Source of the DNA: Nitratifractor sp.
GTDB taxonomy: Bacteria; Campylobacterota; Campylobacteria; Campylobacterales; Sulfurovaceae
DNA: 34,873 nucleotides
NCBI GenBank assembly: GCA_015488535.1
Contig: WFNP01000054.1
Coordinates: 1-34,873, forward strand
Direction of reading: 5' to 3'
Shown here: one piece after another, positions 18,485-27,115 of the stretch
Layout: each line of letters begins with the position of its first letter
Position numbering within the stretch: position 1 is the stretch's first letter
Program-made: the position numbers and the translations under genes
The notes under the pieces: model-generated
Databases searched by the model: none
The model's input: only the letters and a program-made list of their open reading frames with translations
Told to the model about the DNA's origin: nothing

Positions 18485-19108
18485 TTAATATGCCAGCGGC
18501 GTTTTTTTGATTTTTTCGTCCGCATCTGCTGATACTGCTCCAAATCCAGGATATTCGCTCTGCTGAGCCAATTGATCCAATGGAGTAAGCATATCTTCAA
18601 ATGTAGAATAACTGGCTCTTTGCTCACTGGCAGTCTCATATCTGCCACCATGAACAATTGCCAATTCCGGACAAACCTCTGCACAGTATCCACAAAAGAT
18701 ACATCTACCAAAGTTGATGGTATATTCACTTACCTCTTTTCTCTGATTTTCATCATATCTTGTATCCATTCTGATACAGTTTGCAATACATATTTTTTCA
18801 CACAGACCACATCCGATACATCTGTAATGACCACTTTCTAGCAATCTTTTCATCTCATGAATTGCTCTGTATCGTGGAGATATAGGCAATTTTTCAAATG
18901 GATACTTGGTTGTATGCATTTCACCTCTAAAGAGTGCATTAAACATCTCTCTAAAAGTTACTTTCAATCCTGTAAAAAGCTCTAATTTGACACTTCTTTT
19001 TACTACCTGTTTAAATTTGTCCATTCCTGTTTCAGGATTAGGCTCCAAATCCAACATTCTATAGTTTTGGACACCAACATTCCTGTCTTTAAACTCTTCC
19101 ATACTCAT
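18485..19108 (-). CDS. nuoI: NADH-quinone oxidoreductase subunit I (two 4Fe-4S ferredoxin)
   Basis: NuoI carries clusters N6a and N6b, which relay electrons from NuoG toward NuoB and the quinone site. The 207-residue protein has two ferredoxin motifs: Cys97, Cys100, Cys103 and Cys107, then Cys136, Cys139, Cys142 and Cys146 followed by Pro. The first motif lacks the usual Pro after its fourth Cys and instead reads CIANC, with an extra Cys111. The N-terminal region of about 70 residues includes the amphipathic segment that lies on the membrane. A tail of about 50 residues follows the clusters. AAGGAGGAGCTA precedes the chosen ATG. Confidence 0.97.
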   Translation of the reverse strand: MSMEEFKDRNVGVQNYRMLDLEPNPETGMDKFKQVVKRSVKLELFTGLKVTFREMFNALFRGEMHTTKYPFEKLPISPRYRAIHEMKRLLESGHYRCIGCGLCEKICIANCIRMDTRYDENQRKEVSEYTINFGRCIFCGYCAEVCPELAIVHGGRYETASEQRASYSTFEDMLTPLDQLAQQSEYPGFGAVSADADEKIKKTPLAY

Positions 19109-19118
19109 TAGCTCCTCC

Positions 19119-20108
19119 TTATATCATCATCCAAAGACCTGTGAGAGTCACATTGATTACCGCCAACGGCATCAACACTTTCCAACATAGCCACATCAAC
19201 TGATCAGGTCTTATATGAGGCCAAGAGGCTCTCACCCAAAGCATCAAAAAGAAGAAGAATGATACTTTCAGAATAATTGCCAAACCTCCTGGTATAAAGC
19301 CCCAGCTGTTAAATCCTCCAAAGAAAATAAGAGCTGCCAAGAATCCAATAGTAATCATATTGGCATACTCACCTATAAAGAACATTCCCCATCTCATACC
19401 GCTGTACTCTGTAGCATATCCGGCTACAATTTCAGCTTCATGCTCCAACAGGTCAAATGGAGTTCTGTTTGTCTCAGCAAATCCTGCAATGATAAACAGA
19501 ATAAATGCCAACGGCTGCTGCCAAATCAACCAGTGAGTAATACCGCCACTTTGATAATTGTTAAAATCTATCAAAGAGAGTGAGCCTACTATCATAATAG
19601 GTGCCAGTAAGGATAAGCCTGTTACTACTTCATAACTCAAAAATTGAATTGCTGTTCTTGCTGAACCAAGCAAACCCCACTTGTTTCTTTGAGACATACC
19701 AGCCAATAGTGGTCCATAAAGTCCAGCTGCCATCATACCAAGCACAAATAATATACCTATATTTAAATCTGAAATAATAGGTCTAACCTCTATACCAAAC
19801 AGATTAAATTCAGGTAACAATGGAACTGCAGCAAGAGCTATAAATGCTGTAGCTGCCGTAATAACCGGAGCGAGCATAAATATAAATTTGTTAGCCCCAC
19901 TTGGTATAAAATCCTCTTTTGTAAAGAGTTTGATACCATCAGCTGCCAATTGAAGCAATCCGTAAGGTCCTACATGCATAGGTCCTAATCTTCTTTGCAT
20001 AAATGCCAAGATTTTTCTCTCGATATATGTTCCAAATCCTGCCAAAGCAGAAATGATTGCCAATACCAGAATAGCTTTTATAATCGTTCCTACGATATAT
20101 CCATCCAT
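19119..20108 (-). CDS. nuoH: NADH-quinone oxidoreductase subunit H
   Basis: NuoH forms the membrane part of the quinone cavity and the first proton channel of complex I. The 329-residue protein has about eight transmembrane helices and the diagnostic loop segments ERKILAFMQRRLGPMHVGPYG, GLLGSARTAIQFLSYE and AETNRTPFDLLEHEAE, plus the late RASWPHIRPDQLM motif. Length and motifs are normal. It starts 2 nt after the second nuoG stop and is followed by nuoI after 10 nt. The gene supports a complex that reacts with quinone in the normal way. Confidence 0.97.
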   Translation of the reverse strand: MDGYIVGTIIKAILVLAIISALAGFGTYIERKILAFMQRRLGPMHVGPYGLLQLAADGIKLFTKEDFIPSGANKFIFMLAPVITAATAFIALAAVPLLPEFNLFGIEVRPIISDLNIGILFVLGMMAAGLYGPLLAGMSQRNKWGLLGSARTAIQFLSYEVVTGLSLLAPIMIVGSLSLIDFNNYQSGGITHWLIWQQPLAFILFIIAGFAETNRTPFDLLEHEAEIVAGYATEYSGMRWGMFFIGEYANMITIGFLAALIFFGGFNSWGFIPGGLAIILKVSFFFFLMLWVRASWPHIRPDQLMWLCWKVLMPLAVINVTLTGLWMMI

Positions 20109-20110
20109 TT

Positions 20111-22579
20111 CTACACCCTTTTAATTGTTACTTTTGCATAGCGACTATCACCAAACAGTGAAATCACATCAGCTGAACTAATAAAGTCAGGAATCTCTAC
20201 AATACTACCACTCATTCTATCATCCTCGATAACATCAAGAGTAATACATTTGTCGTTAATTGTTACCTCTACCTTTTCACCAAGCTCTTTTGCCCTCTCT
20301 GGTGAAGCATACAGTGCAAACTTTTCAAAAATTTGATGAGCTTTGTCAGTAAAGTCATTAAATTGTCTTTGAGGATTGCTTCTATATGCTATATCAGCAC
20401 TTTTAAGAGCAGTCTTGTCATCTATTTTTCTAGGATTTGTGCCTTTTGCTCTACTGTTGATAGAAGATAGCTCATAACCTCTGACTTCTGTCCCATCATT
20501 TAGATAATGATTAGGCAAATCATCAAATTTGACTTTTTGGAAGCCTTTTTCAAGCGGTAACTCTTCTGTCCAGTCAATGGTCAATCTTTTACCAACTCCC
20601 AACTCATTCATAATATCATTGAGTTCATATCCATTATACTCTAATGCTGCATTGGTAGGCACGACTCTTTTATTCATAATTACCATTGTGCCTTCTTGCT
20701 GATTGATTGCCGGCATATCTATATCACCATCACCAAGGGCAGAGAGTCTGTAATCACCAGGCTCATTATATCCGACAGTAAAGCCCTCTGCTTCATCATC
20801 CAAATCACAAATGAGTGATACTCCCATAGAGTTACCTTTTGGTGGCACAAATACTATTTTCATATCACTGCATTTTTCAATCAAAGCTATAAGCCTGGCA
20901 ATATTGTCACTGTTTGGATGGTAGTAGAGATCTTCACCTGCAATCAATGCATAACTTGTCTTTTTCTTATTGAGTTTCTCAAAAGTTTCATTGAAATTTT
21001 CAGCATCACCGCCAACTCTTTCAACCAAGAGGTTATAATCATACTCTACCTCTTTTTCTACCATCTGTGGGACTTTTTTCTTGACCTCTTTCTCTTCACC
21101 TGTCTCTTTATCGACTACCTTTTCCACTACATCTTTCATCACTTTTTCTTTGATGGTCTTCTTGCGTGTTTCGTGGAATTTGGATAGATAATCTACAACT
21201 GCTTTTGGTAATTTACTCTTATCGGCAAAGAGATCTAAGATAAGATATAGTACTGCTTCTTCATCTCCAGGATTATGCTCAAAAGTCTCTACAGTTTTAC
21301 CAAATGTCGGAATAAGTTTATCTCCTACCGGATGGAAATAAAGAGCTGAACCTTTATTCATCTTTTGGACATTATTAAAGGCATATCTTGCATTTGGATT
21401 ATCATTTCTAAGCTTACTTCCAATAGATATTACAAAATCGCACTCTTGCATTATCTCTTTGTAATCATTTGGATAGAGGTTATGACCACTCTCTTTTGCG
21501 TAATGCTCCATAAATTTCTGATATGCTCTTGCATAAGGATTGTAAAGTTTTACTCCAAACTTCTCTTTTAGAGTCTGTAGCATTAAAGCCTCTTCATTTG
21601 TAATCATATTATTAAATCTGATTGTTTTGGCTTTTTTAATTGCTTCTACAGCATCCTTTAGAGCTTGTGGGTCTTTTTTGGCATCTCTGTTTTCAAAATC
21701 ATAGGCAAATCTACCTGCTCCACATAGAGATACATAATTCCACTCATTTTTGACTCTAAATATCTTCTCCTCTGTATTATCAATAGAGTCAAAGCGTGTC
21801 TCATAATAGATTTGGCATCCACTGCTACAATGCATACAGGTTGCCGGTGTCTCTTTTAGCTCCCAAGGATTGGCTTTATATACAAAATCTCTCTCTGTCA
21901 ATGCACCTACCGGACATACTGCGGTGCATTCACCACAATCTGAGCAGTTTGTATGCTCTGTGCCATTACTTGGGACAATGATAGATTTTTGCAATTTATT
22001 CCACATAGCATAGGCATCTTTTGGTGCTGTCTCTTTATATGCTTTATCTACAGCGTCACCACCTCTTTTGCCAGTTTTTATGGCACTGTCACCTATCATA
22101 TCTTTACAAACAGTTACACATCTTTCACAGACGATACAAAGACCTGCATCATAGTGTAATACGCTACTCCAGTTTTTCGTCTCTCTCAAAGTATCTCGTA
22201 TTGCAAAGCTTTGAGAATCAACCTCCAGCTCAAGTGTATAATTTTGCAGTTCACACTCTCCGTGCTGGTCGCATACGCCACACTGCAATGGATGATTTAC
22301 ATCATACACCTCCATTATAGCCCGTCGCTCTTCCATTATCTCTTCGCTAACGGTTGTTACATTCATACCCTCTTTTGCTTTTGCATTACAGGCATAAACT
22401 CTCTTGCCGTCAGCTTCAACAAGGCAGAGGCGACAAGCAAGGGTTGGTGAGCACCTCGTCAAATAACAAATCGCAGGGATAAATATATCGTTGGCTCGTG
22501 CAACATTAAGGATATATTCACCCTCTTGAGTCTTGCACTCTTTACCGTCGATTATTATCGTAATTTCATTTTTACTCAT
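20111..22579 (-). CDS. nuoG: NuoG paralog 2 (iron-sulfur subunit, longer copy)
   Basis: This is the second of two adjacent NuoG proteins. It has 822 residues. The cluster ligands appear complete: a 2Fe-2S set (Cys38, Cys49, Cys52, Cys64), a His-Cys3 cluster in NHPLQCGVCDQHGEC, a 4Fe-4S set in CIVCERCVTVC, another in CSDCGECTAVCP, and the N7-type set CMHCSSGC with the later LCGAGRF Cys. A degenerate molybdopterin-oxidoreductase domain follows. Compared with the upstream copy it has two insertions: about 27 residues before CSDCGEC, and a charged Lys/Glu/Val stretch at about 468-516. It overlaps the upstream nuoG by 8 nt. Whether both copies sit in one complex is unknown. Confidence 0.93.
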   Translation of the reverse strand: MSKNEITIIIDGKECKTQEGEYILNVARANDIFIPAICYLTRCSPTLACRLCLVEADGKRVYACNAKAKEGMNVTTVSEEIMEERRAIMEVYDVNHPLQCGVCDQHGECELQNYTLELEVDSQSFAIRDTLRETKNWSSVLHYDAGLCIVCERCVTVCKDMIGDSAIKTGKRGGDAVDKAYKETAPKDAYAMWNKLQKSIIVPSNGTEHTNCSDCGECTAVCPVGALTERDFVYKANPWELKETPATCMHCSSGCQIYYETRFDSIDNTEEKIFRVKNEWNYVSLCGAGRFAYDFENRDAKKDPQALKDAVEAIKKAKTIRFNNMITNEEALMLQTLKEKFGVKLYNPYARAYQKFMEHYAKESGHNLYPNDYKEIMQECDFVISIGSKLRNDNPNARYAFNNVQKMNKGSALYFHPVGDKLIPTFGKTVETFEHNPGDEEAVLYLILDLFADKSKLPKAVVDYLSKFHETRKKTIKEKVMKDVVEKVVDKETGEEKEVKKKVPQMVEKEVEYDYNLLVERVGGDAENFNETFEKLNKKKTSYALIAGEDLYYHPNSDNIARLIALIEKCSDMKIVFVPPKGNSMGVSLICDLDDEAEGFTVGYNEPGDYRLSALGDGDIDMPAINQQEGTMVIMNKRVVPTNAALEYNGYELNDIMNELGVGKRLTIDWTEELPLEKGFQKVKFDDLPNHYLNDGTEVRGYELSSINSRAKGTNPRKIDDKTALKSADIAYRSNPQRQFNDFTDKAHQIFEKFALYASPERAKELGEKVEVTINDKCITLDVIEDDRMSGSIVEIPDFISSADVISLFGDSRYAKVTIKRV

Positions 22580-24848
22580 TGCTTCTACCTACTTTTTCAA
22601 TTTTAGCTTTGTTAAATCTATATGAGGATATCGCAAAACTACTTAATCCGATATCGTAAATTGGGTTTAAAGCTATAGTTCCTTTCAAAGATGTATCAAT
22701 GCTAAACACTCTTTCAAATTCAATATCAGCAACTTTGAATTTGACTATATCCCCATCAGATATTTTTGCAGCTGTTGCAAACTGCTTGGAGCCTCTAAGT
22801 TCTCCTCTGTTTTCAAACATTTTACTTTTGTTTGTAAATGGATTGAAGTTTCCTCTATCATTACATAGATATACGATTGTTCCGTCAAAACTCTCTATAT
22901 CATCAGTATCATCAGGTAACAGTTTTGAAGATACTTCGCTATTGTCTATAAGATAGCCTCTCTTATTCTCACCATCTATACCAAACTCATCAGGCAAATT
23001 ATCAAAAGCTATATTTTTAAAGCCCTTCTCTTCTGGCAATTGAGATGTCAAATCAATAATATATTCATAATTTAATCCAAATGCCTCTCTTGCAATATCA
23101 AGCAACTCATAGCCATTGTAACCAAGAGCCGGATTTGTAGGTACAACCCTTTTATCTATCGTCGTGAATGTCCCCTCTTGTTGGTTGAGTGCCGGCATAT
23201 CTATATCACCATCACCCAAACTGCTCATTACAAAATCTCCGACAGAGTTATATCCAACAGTGTAACCTGATGCTTTATCACTCAAATCACATATCAAAGA
23301 TACTCCCATTGTATTGGAAGCAGGAGGGATAATCAATAGTTCAAAATTGCTGTATCTATCTATCAATCCAAGAATTTTGGCTATATTTTTGGCTTTTGGA
23401 TGTTTGTATAAATCTTCACCGGCTATCAGTGTGAAACTTTTTTTCTTCCACATCATAGCCTTAATTTCATCCAACTCCTCTTCTGATACATTACTCTCAG
23501 CACTGATATATCCAATATCCAAATTATCAAGCCACTTTTTGGCATCTTCATCCAATTTACTCTTGTCTATTAATATATTTGCCAAAAGTGCTACTACTCC
23601 CTCTTCACTACCCGGCTCATATTTTACAAATTTTGTTACAAGATTTTGTAATCTTTTATCTTCAATCGGATGTAGATAAGCAACTTGAGCTTTTTCTCTT
23701 TTGACTGATGTTGCCAAGTGATACTTTACCATTGGAGCATCATCATACAATCTTGTGCCAAGAACAATACTCATTTGAGATTTTGATAAACTCTTTAAAT
23801 CGCTACCGTAAAATCTCTTGCCTGATGTTTGGGAGTATGCTTTTATAAATTGGGAGTAAGCATAAGCATCATCACATACAAGTTTTGCACCGCTGATTTG
23901 AGATATTTTTTGTAGTAACAGAGCCTCTTCATTGGTAATTACAGAAGCAAATCTTATCGTTTCAGCCTTTTTAAGAGCATCTACTGCTTTGTTGAATGCC
24001 TCTTTATCTTTGGCATTGACTCTATTTTCAAAATCAAATGCAAATCGCCCTGCTCCACACAGTGAGCTATACTCAAACTCATTTGTTACTCTGTAAATTT
24101 TCTCTTGAGGATTATCAATAGATTCATGTTTTACTTCATAATATAATTGACAATGACTGCTACAATGGCTACAACTTGCCGGAATTGGAGAAAGTTCCCA
24201 CGCATTGGAAGAGTATTTAAAATCTGTGCTTACCAATGCACCAACCGGACATACAGCCATACACTCTCCACACTCCATACAGTCATCATCTTGTTTTACA
24301 TTTACAATTGTAGATTTATATCCGCCTACACTGATTTGGAGAGCTTCATCACCTACAATCTCATTACAGACTCTTACACATCTTTCACACATAATACACA
24401 AAGATGGATCATAACTGATAAATCCCCAGTTTTGTGTAGGTCTATGCTGATCTTTTGCGGTAAATTCCTGTGTATCTACTTCAAATTCAAGGGTTTTATT
24501 TTGCAATTCACACTCACCGCTTTTGTCGCACACTCCACACTCAAGCGGGTGATTGACATCATAAAGCTCCATAATCTTTTGTCTCTCTCGCCAAATATCA
24601 GCTGTATTTGTATTAATTACTGCACCATCGACAGCCTTTTCTTGACAAGAGAGTATCATACCATCTACCCCCTCGACATTGACCACACACATACGGCAAG
24701 AGGCGATAGGCTCAACTTTTGTCAAATAGCACATAGTAGGAATATATATCCCATTTTCTCTGGCTACTTCAAGGATTGTTTTACCCCACTGCGTCTTTAT
24801 CTCTTTACCATCAATTGTGATAGTAATTTCTTTTTTTTGACTACTCAT
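22572..24848 (-). CDS. nuoG: NuoG paralog 1 (iron-sulfur subunit, shorter copy)
   Basis: This 758-residue NuoG is the first of the tandem pair. It retains a 2Fe-2S ligand set (Cys40, Cys51, Cys54, Cys68) and the His-Cys3 motif NHPLECGVCDKSGEC. Two ferredoxin-type sets follow, CIMCERCVRVC and CMECGECMAVCP, then the N7-type CSHCSSHC with the later LCGAGRF Cys. A catalytically empty molybdopterin-like domain comes next, sharing long segments with the second copy such as NTMGVSLICDL and GDGDIDMPALNQQEGT. The start lies 1 nt after the stop of the FAD-containing neighbour, so electrons probably pass from that protein to this one. Conservation of all ligands in both copies argues against either being a decaying duplicate. 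Confidence 0.94.
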   Translation of the reverse strand: MSSQKKEITITIDGKEIKTQWGKTILEVARENGIYIPTMCYLTKVEPIASCRMCVVNVEGVDGMILSCQEKAVDGAVINTNTADIWRERQKIMELYDVNHPLECGVCDKSGECELQNKTLEFEVDTQEFTAKDQHRPTQNWGFISYDPSLCIMCERCVRVCNEIVGDEALQISVGGYKSTIVNVKQDDDCMECGECMAVCPVGALVSTDFKYSSNAWELSPIPASCSHCSSHCQLYYEVKHESIDNPQEKIYRVTNEFEYSSLCGAGRFAFDFENRVNAKDKEAFNKAVDALKKAETIRFASVITNEEALLLQKISQISGAKLVCDDAYAYSQFIKAYSQTSGKRFYGSDLKSLSKSQMSIVLGTRLYDDAPMVKYHLATSVKREKAQVAYLHPIEDKRLQNLVTKFVKYEPGSEEGVVALLANILIDKSKLDEDAKKWLDNLDIGYISAESNVSEEELDEIKAMMWKKKSFTLIAGEDLYKHPKAKNIAKILGLIDRYSNFELLIIPPASNTMGVSLICDLSDKASGYTVGYNSVGDFVMSSLGDGDIDMPALNQQEGTFTTIDKRVVPTNPALGYNGYELLDIAREAFGLNYEYIIDLTSQLPEEKGFKNIAFDNLPDEFGIDGENKRGYLIDNSEVSSKLLPDDTDDIESFDGTIVYLCNDRGNFNPFTNKSKMFENRGELRGSKQFATAAKISDGDIVKFKVADIEFERVFSIDTSLKGTIALNPIYDIGLSSFAISSYRFNKAKIEKVGRSNE

Positions 24849-24849
24849 A

Positions 24850-26859
24850 TCACACCGCCACCATAGAAATGTAATAGCATCTCATACATCTTTCAGCTTC
24901 AGCCACAGCCTGTTCGCCTGTAAATCCAAGATTTACTTCAAGGTTATTATCTTTTCTCTCATCTACTTCAAGCTTTTCACTCACATTTCTTGGAATACCC
25001 GGCATCCAACCTGTAATTTTTTCATTTTTGTCATAAACTTTGAGTCTGTTTAGATGATCTTCCATAATCTCTTCATCAGTGAGTGATACTTTGCCATCAT
25101 ATATATATCTTGAGATTACAGATGCTGCTCTTTTGGCTTGTCCTACGGCATTGACTATTGTCATAGGTCCATATTCACAATCTCCGGCAGCAAAGAGTCC
25201 CGGACGACTTGTCATATAATCTCTTCCATTTGTAAGAAGTGTATTCCAACTTGTAAGCTCAAGGTTCCACTCCTCTGGCAATATGCTCAAATCAGCAGAT
25301 TGAGATACCGCTGGTATTAGCCAATCACACTCTATCTCGAAGTCTCCTCCTTCAATTTTGACCAGTTGTGGTCTGCCGCCATTTGGATCAGGCACCAATT
25401 CAAAGCGATTTACAATAAGCTTTTTAAGTTTGTTATTCTCATCTACAATTTTAGAAACAGCAGAGTGGAATATAAACTCAACCCCCTCCTCTACTGCTTC
25501 GTGATACTCTTCATAAGTAGTATTTCTGATAATGGTTTTTTCATCTCTACGATATAGCATTATTACCTTTTTGGCACCCTCTCTGATTGAGCATCTAACC
25601 ACATCCATAGAGGTAAATCCACCACCTACACAGACTACTACCTTATCTTTGAGTTCATTTGATGCCGGAGAGCCGATTTTATATTTGTGCCAGAGATTTA
25701 CTTTGTCAAGCATTGAGATAGCTCCCCAATACCCTTCCATATCCTCTCTTTCATTCTCCGCTCTTACTTTTTTGGATAATCTTGTTCCAAATGCAAGAAG
25801 GACTGCATCATACTCTTTATCCAACTCTTTAAGTCTATTGGCATCTACTTTATGATTGGTATATACATCAACCGCTTCAAGTGATGTAACAAGCTCAATA
25901 TCTTTGTTATATTTTTCAATTGGCATTCTGTATTGAGGAACTCCAACTGCAACTTCACCACCCAATACTGGAAGCTCTTCAAAGATATCTACTTTTATAC
26001 CTTCAAGCCCCAAATAGTAAGCAGCTGTAAGTCCAGCCGGACCTGCTCCAACAATAGCCACCTTTTTACCGTCATTTCTGAGAGGTTTAGGCTCTTGTGG
26101 GTGTAAAAATCCCAATCCGTGGTCTGTCTCATAATCGGCACCAAGTCTTTTAAGCTCCATAATTGATACAGGCTCATCAAGATTTGCTCTTCTACACGCA
26201 TCTTCACAAGGGTGTGGGCATACTCTTCCGCAAGTGTGAGCCAAAGGCATAGTCTGTCTTGTAGCTTGTAAAGAATCGGTAAATACCATATCTCTAACCC
26301 CTTCAATATATGCAGGGATATCTACATGAGATGGACACATATCCATACAAGGAGCAGTAATTTTGGCTATATAACCTCTCTGCTCATCATACTCTTTGGA
26401 TTTTTTATTTTCAGTTATACACTCATCAAACTGCTCTTTATATTTTTCCATCAAATCCAAAATTGGTTTTGGCACAGTTCTACCAATTTCACATTTTGAG
26501 GTTAGCATCATTGTTTGAGATACCTCTTTTAGATGCTCTATATCTTCAAAGCTACCCTCGCCTCTGGCAATCTTATCAAGCAAATCATATAAAATTCTGC
26601 CTCCCCATCTACCAGGAGCACATCTACCACAAGCTTCAGAATATTTTTGATACTGAGCAGCATACTCCATAGCCAGACGGACAGCATCTATATTTTCATC
26701 AAAAATAACTACTCCATCCCAACCTATAAATGCCCTACTTTTAGTATCAGCATCATAAGTTTCAGGCACTTTGTAGCCAGATTCTGCCCAATCCTCTAAC
26801 GGTTTGCCTCTGTTATCTATCTCTTCACCCCGCCAAGTAGAGAGAATTACCTTTGCCAT
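24850..26859 (-). CDS. Complex I input subunit: NuoF N3-domain remnant fused to GltD-like FAD/NAD(P)H oxidoreductase
   Basis: The 669-residue protein occupies the nuoF position but is not NuoF. Residues 40-150 resemble only the C-terminal iron-sulfur part of NuoF: a GGVIVMDE-like strand, then EACGRCAPGR with Cys77 and Cys80 but Gly83 where the third ligand should be, and SKCEIG with Cys123. The FMN and NADH domains of NuoF are missing. Residues 165-669 are a full GltD-type module: CMDMCP (171-176), C-x3-C-x3-C-x3-C at 210-222, FAD motif GAGPAGL (271-277), second nucleotide motif GGGFTSMD (412-419) followed by YRRDE, and a GDCEYGP segment. The C-terminus has CMRC (658-661). The Arg-Arg pair hints at NADPH. 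It probably feeds electrons to, or accepts them from, the NuoG proteins. Confidence 0.88.
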   Translation of the reverse strand: MAKVILSTWRGEEIDNRGKPLEDWAESGYKVPETYDADTKSRAFIGWDGVVIFDENIDAVRLAMEYAAQYQKYSEACGRCAPGRWGGRILYDLLDKIARGEGSFEDIEHLKEVSQTMMLTSKCEIGRTVPKPILDLMEKYKEQFDECITENKKSKEYDEQRGYIAKITAPCMDMCPSHVDIPAYIEGVRDMVFTDSLQATRQTMPLAHTCGRVCPHPCEDACRRANLDEPVSIMELKRLGADYETDHGLGFLHPQEPKPLRNDGKKVAIVGAGPAGLTAAYYLGLEGIKVDIFEELPVLGGEVAVGVPQYRMPIEKYNKDIELVTSLEAVDVYTNHKVDANRLKELDKEYDAVLLAFGTRLSKKVRAENEREDMEGYWGAISMLDKVNLWHKYKIGSPASNELKDKVVVCVGGGFTSMDVVRCSIREGAKKVIMLYRRDEKTIIRNTTYEEYHEAVEEGVEFIFHSAVSKIVDENNKLKKLIVNRFELVPDPNGGRPQLVKIEGGDFEIECDWLIPAVSQSADLSILPEEWNLELTSWNTLLTNGRDYMTSRPGLFAAGDCEYGPMTIVNAVGQAKRAASVISRYIYDGKVSLTDEEIMEDHLNRLKVYDKNEKITGWMPGIPRNVSEKLEVDERKDNNLEVNLGFTGEQAVAEAERCMRCYYISMVAV

Positions 26860-27092
26860 TATTTACCCTTTTTTCTGACGACAATAGTCCAATCTACTTC
26901 ATTGAACTTGAGTGAATTGAGTAACTCATGACCATGCTCTTTGACAATATCGGCACTCTTTTGAATAGGAGAAAAATCACCTATCTCAAAGAGAAAAATT
27001 CCTACCTCATCATTTTTTAAATCATTCTCAATCAATTCGATCATACGGTCATAAAAGTTATCTTTTAAGTGTCTTAAATCATATCTTTGCAT
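26859..27092 (-). CDS. Small cysteine-free NuoE-like complex I protein
   Basis: This 77-residue protein sits between nuoD and the FAD subunit, exactly where nuoE is expected. It resembles the short proteins found at this place in Campylobacter and Helicobacter (Cj1575c and HP1264 type). It has no cysteine, so it cannot carry the 2Fe-2S cluster N1a of true NuoE, and it lacks the thioredoxin-like ferredoxin domain. The sequence is soluble and mixed in charge, with a hydrophobic VGIFLFEIGDF segment and VDWTIVVRKKGK at the end. AAAGGATTAGAT precedes the ATG. Its stop overlaps the next start by one base (TAATG). A structural or docking role is inferred. Confidence 0.85.
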   Translation of the reverse strand: MQRYDLRHLKDNFYDRMIELIENDLKNDEVGIFLFEIGDFSPIQKSADIVKEHGHELLNSLKFNEVDWTIVVRKKGK

Positions 27093-27115
27093 ATCTAATC
27101 CTTTCTACCGTTGAT

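Noticed and set aside
24147-24866. 239-codon frame antisense to the first nuoG
   Set aside because: It overlaps conserved cluster-ligand coding sequence, has a Thr/Cys/His/Phe-biased composition and no recognisable domain.
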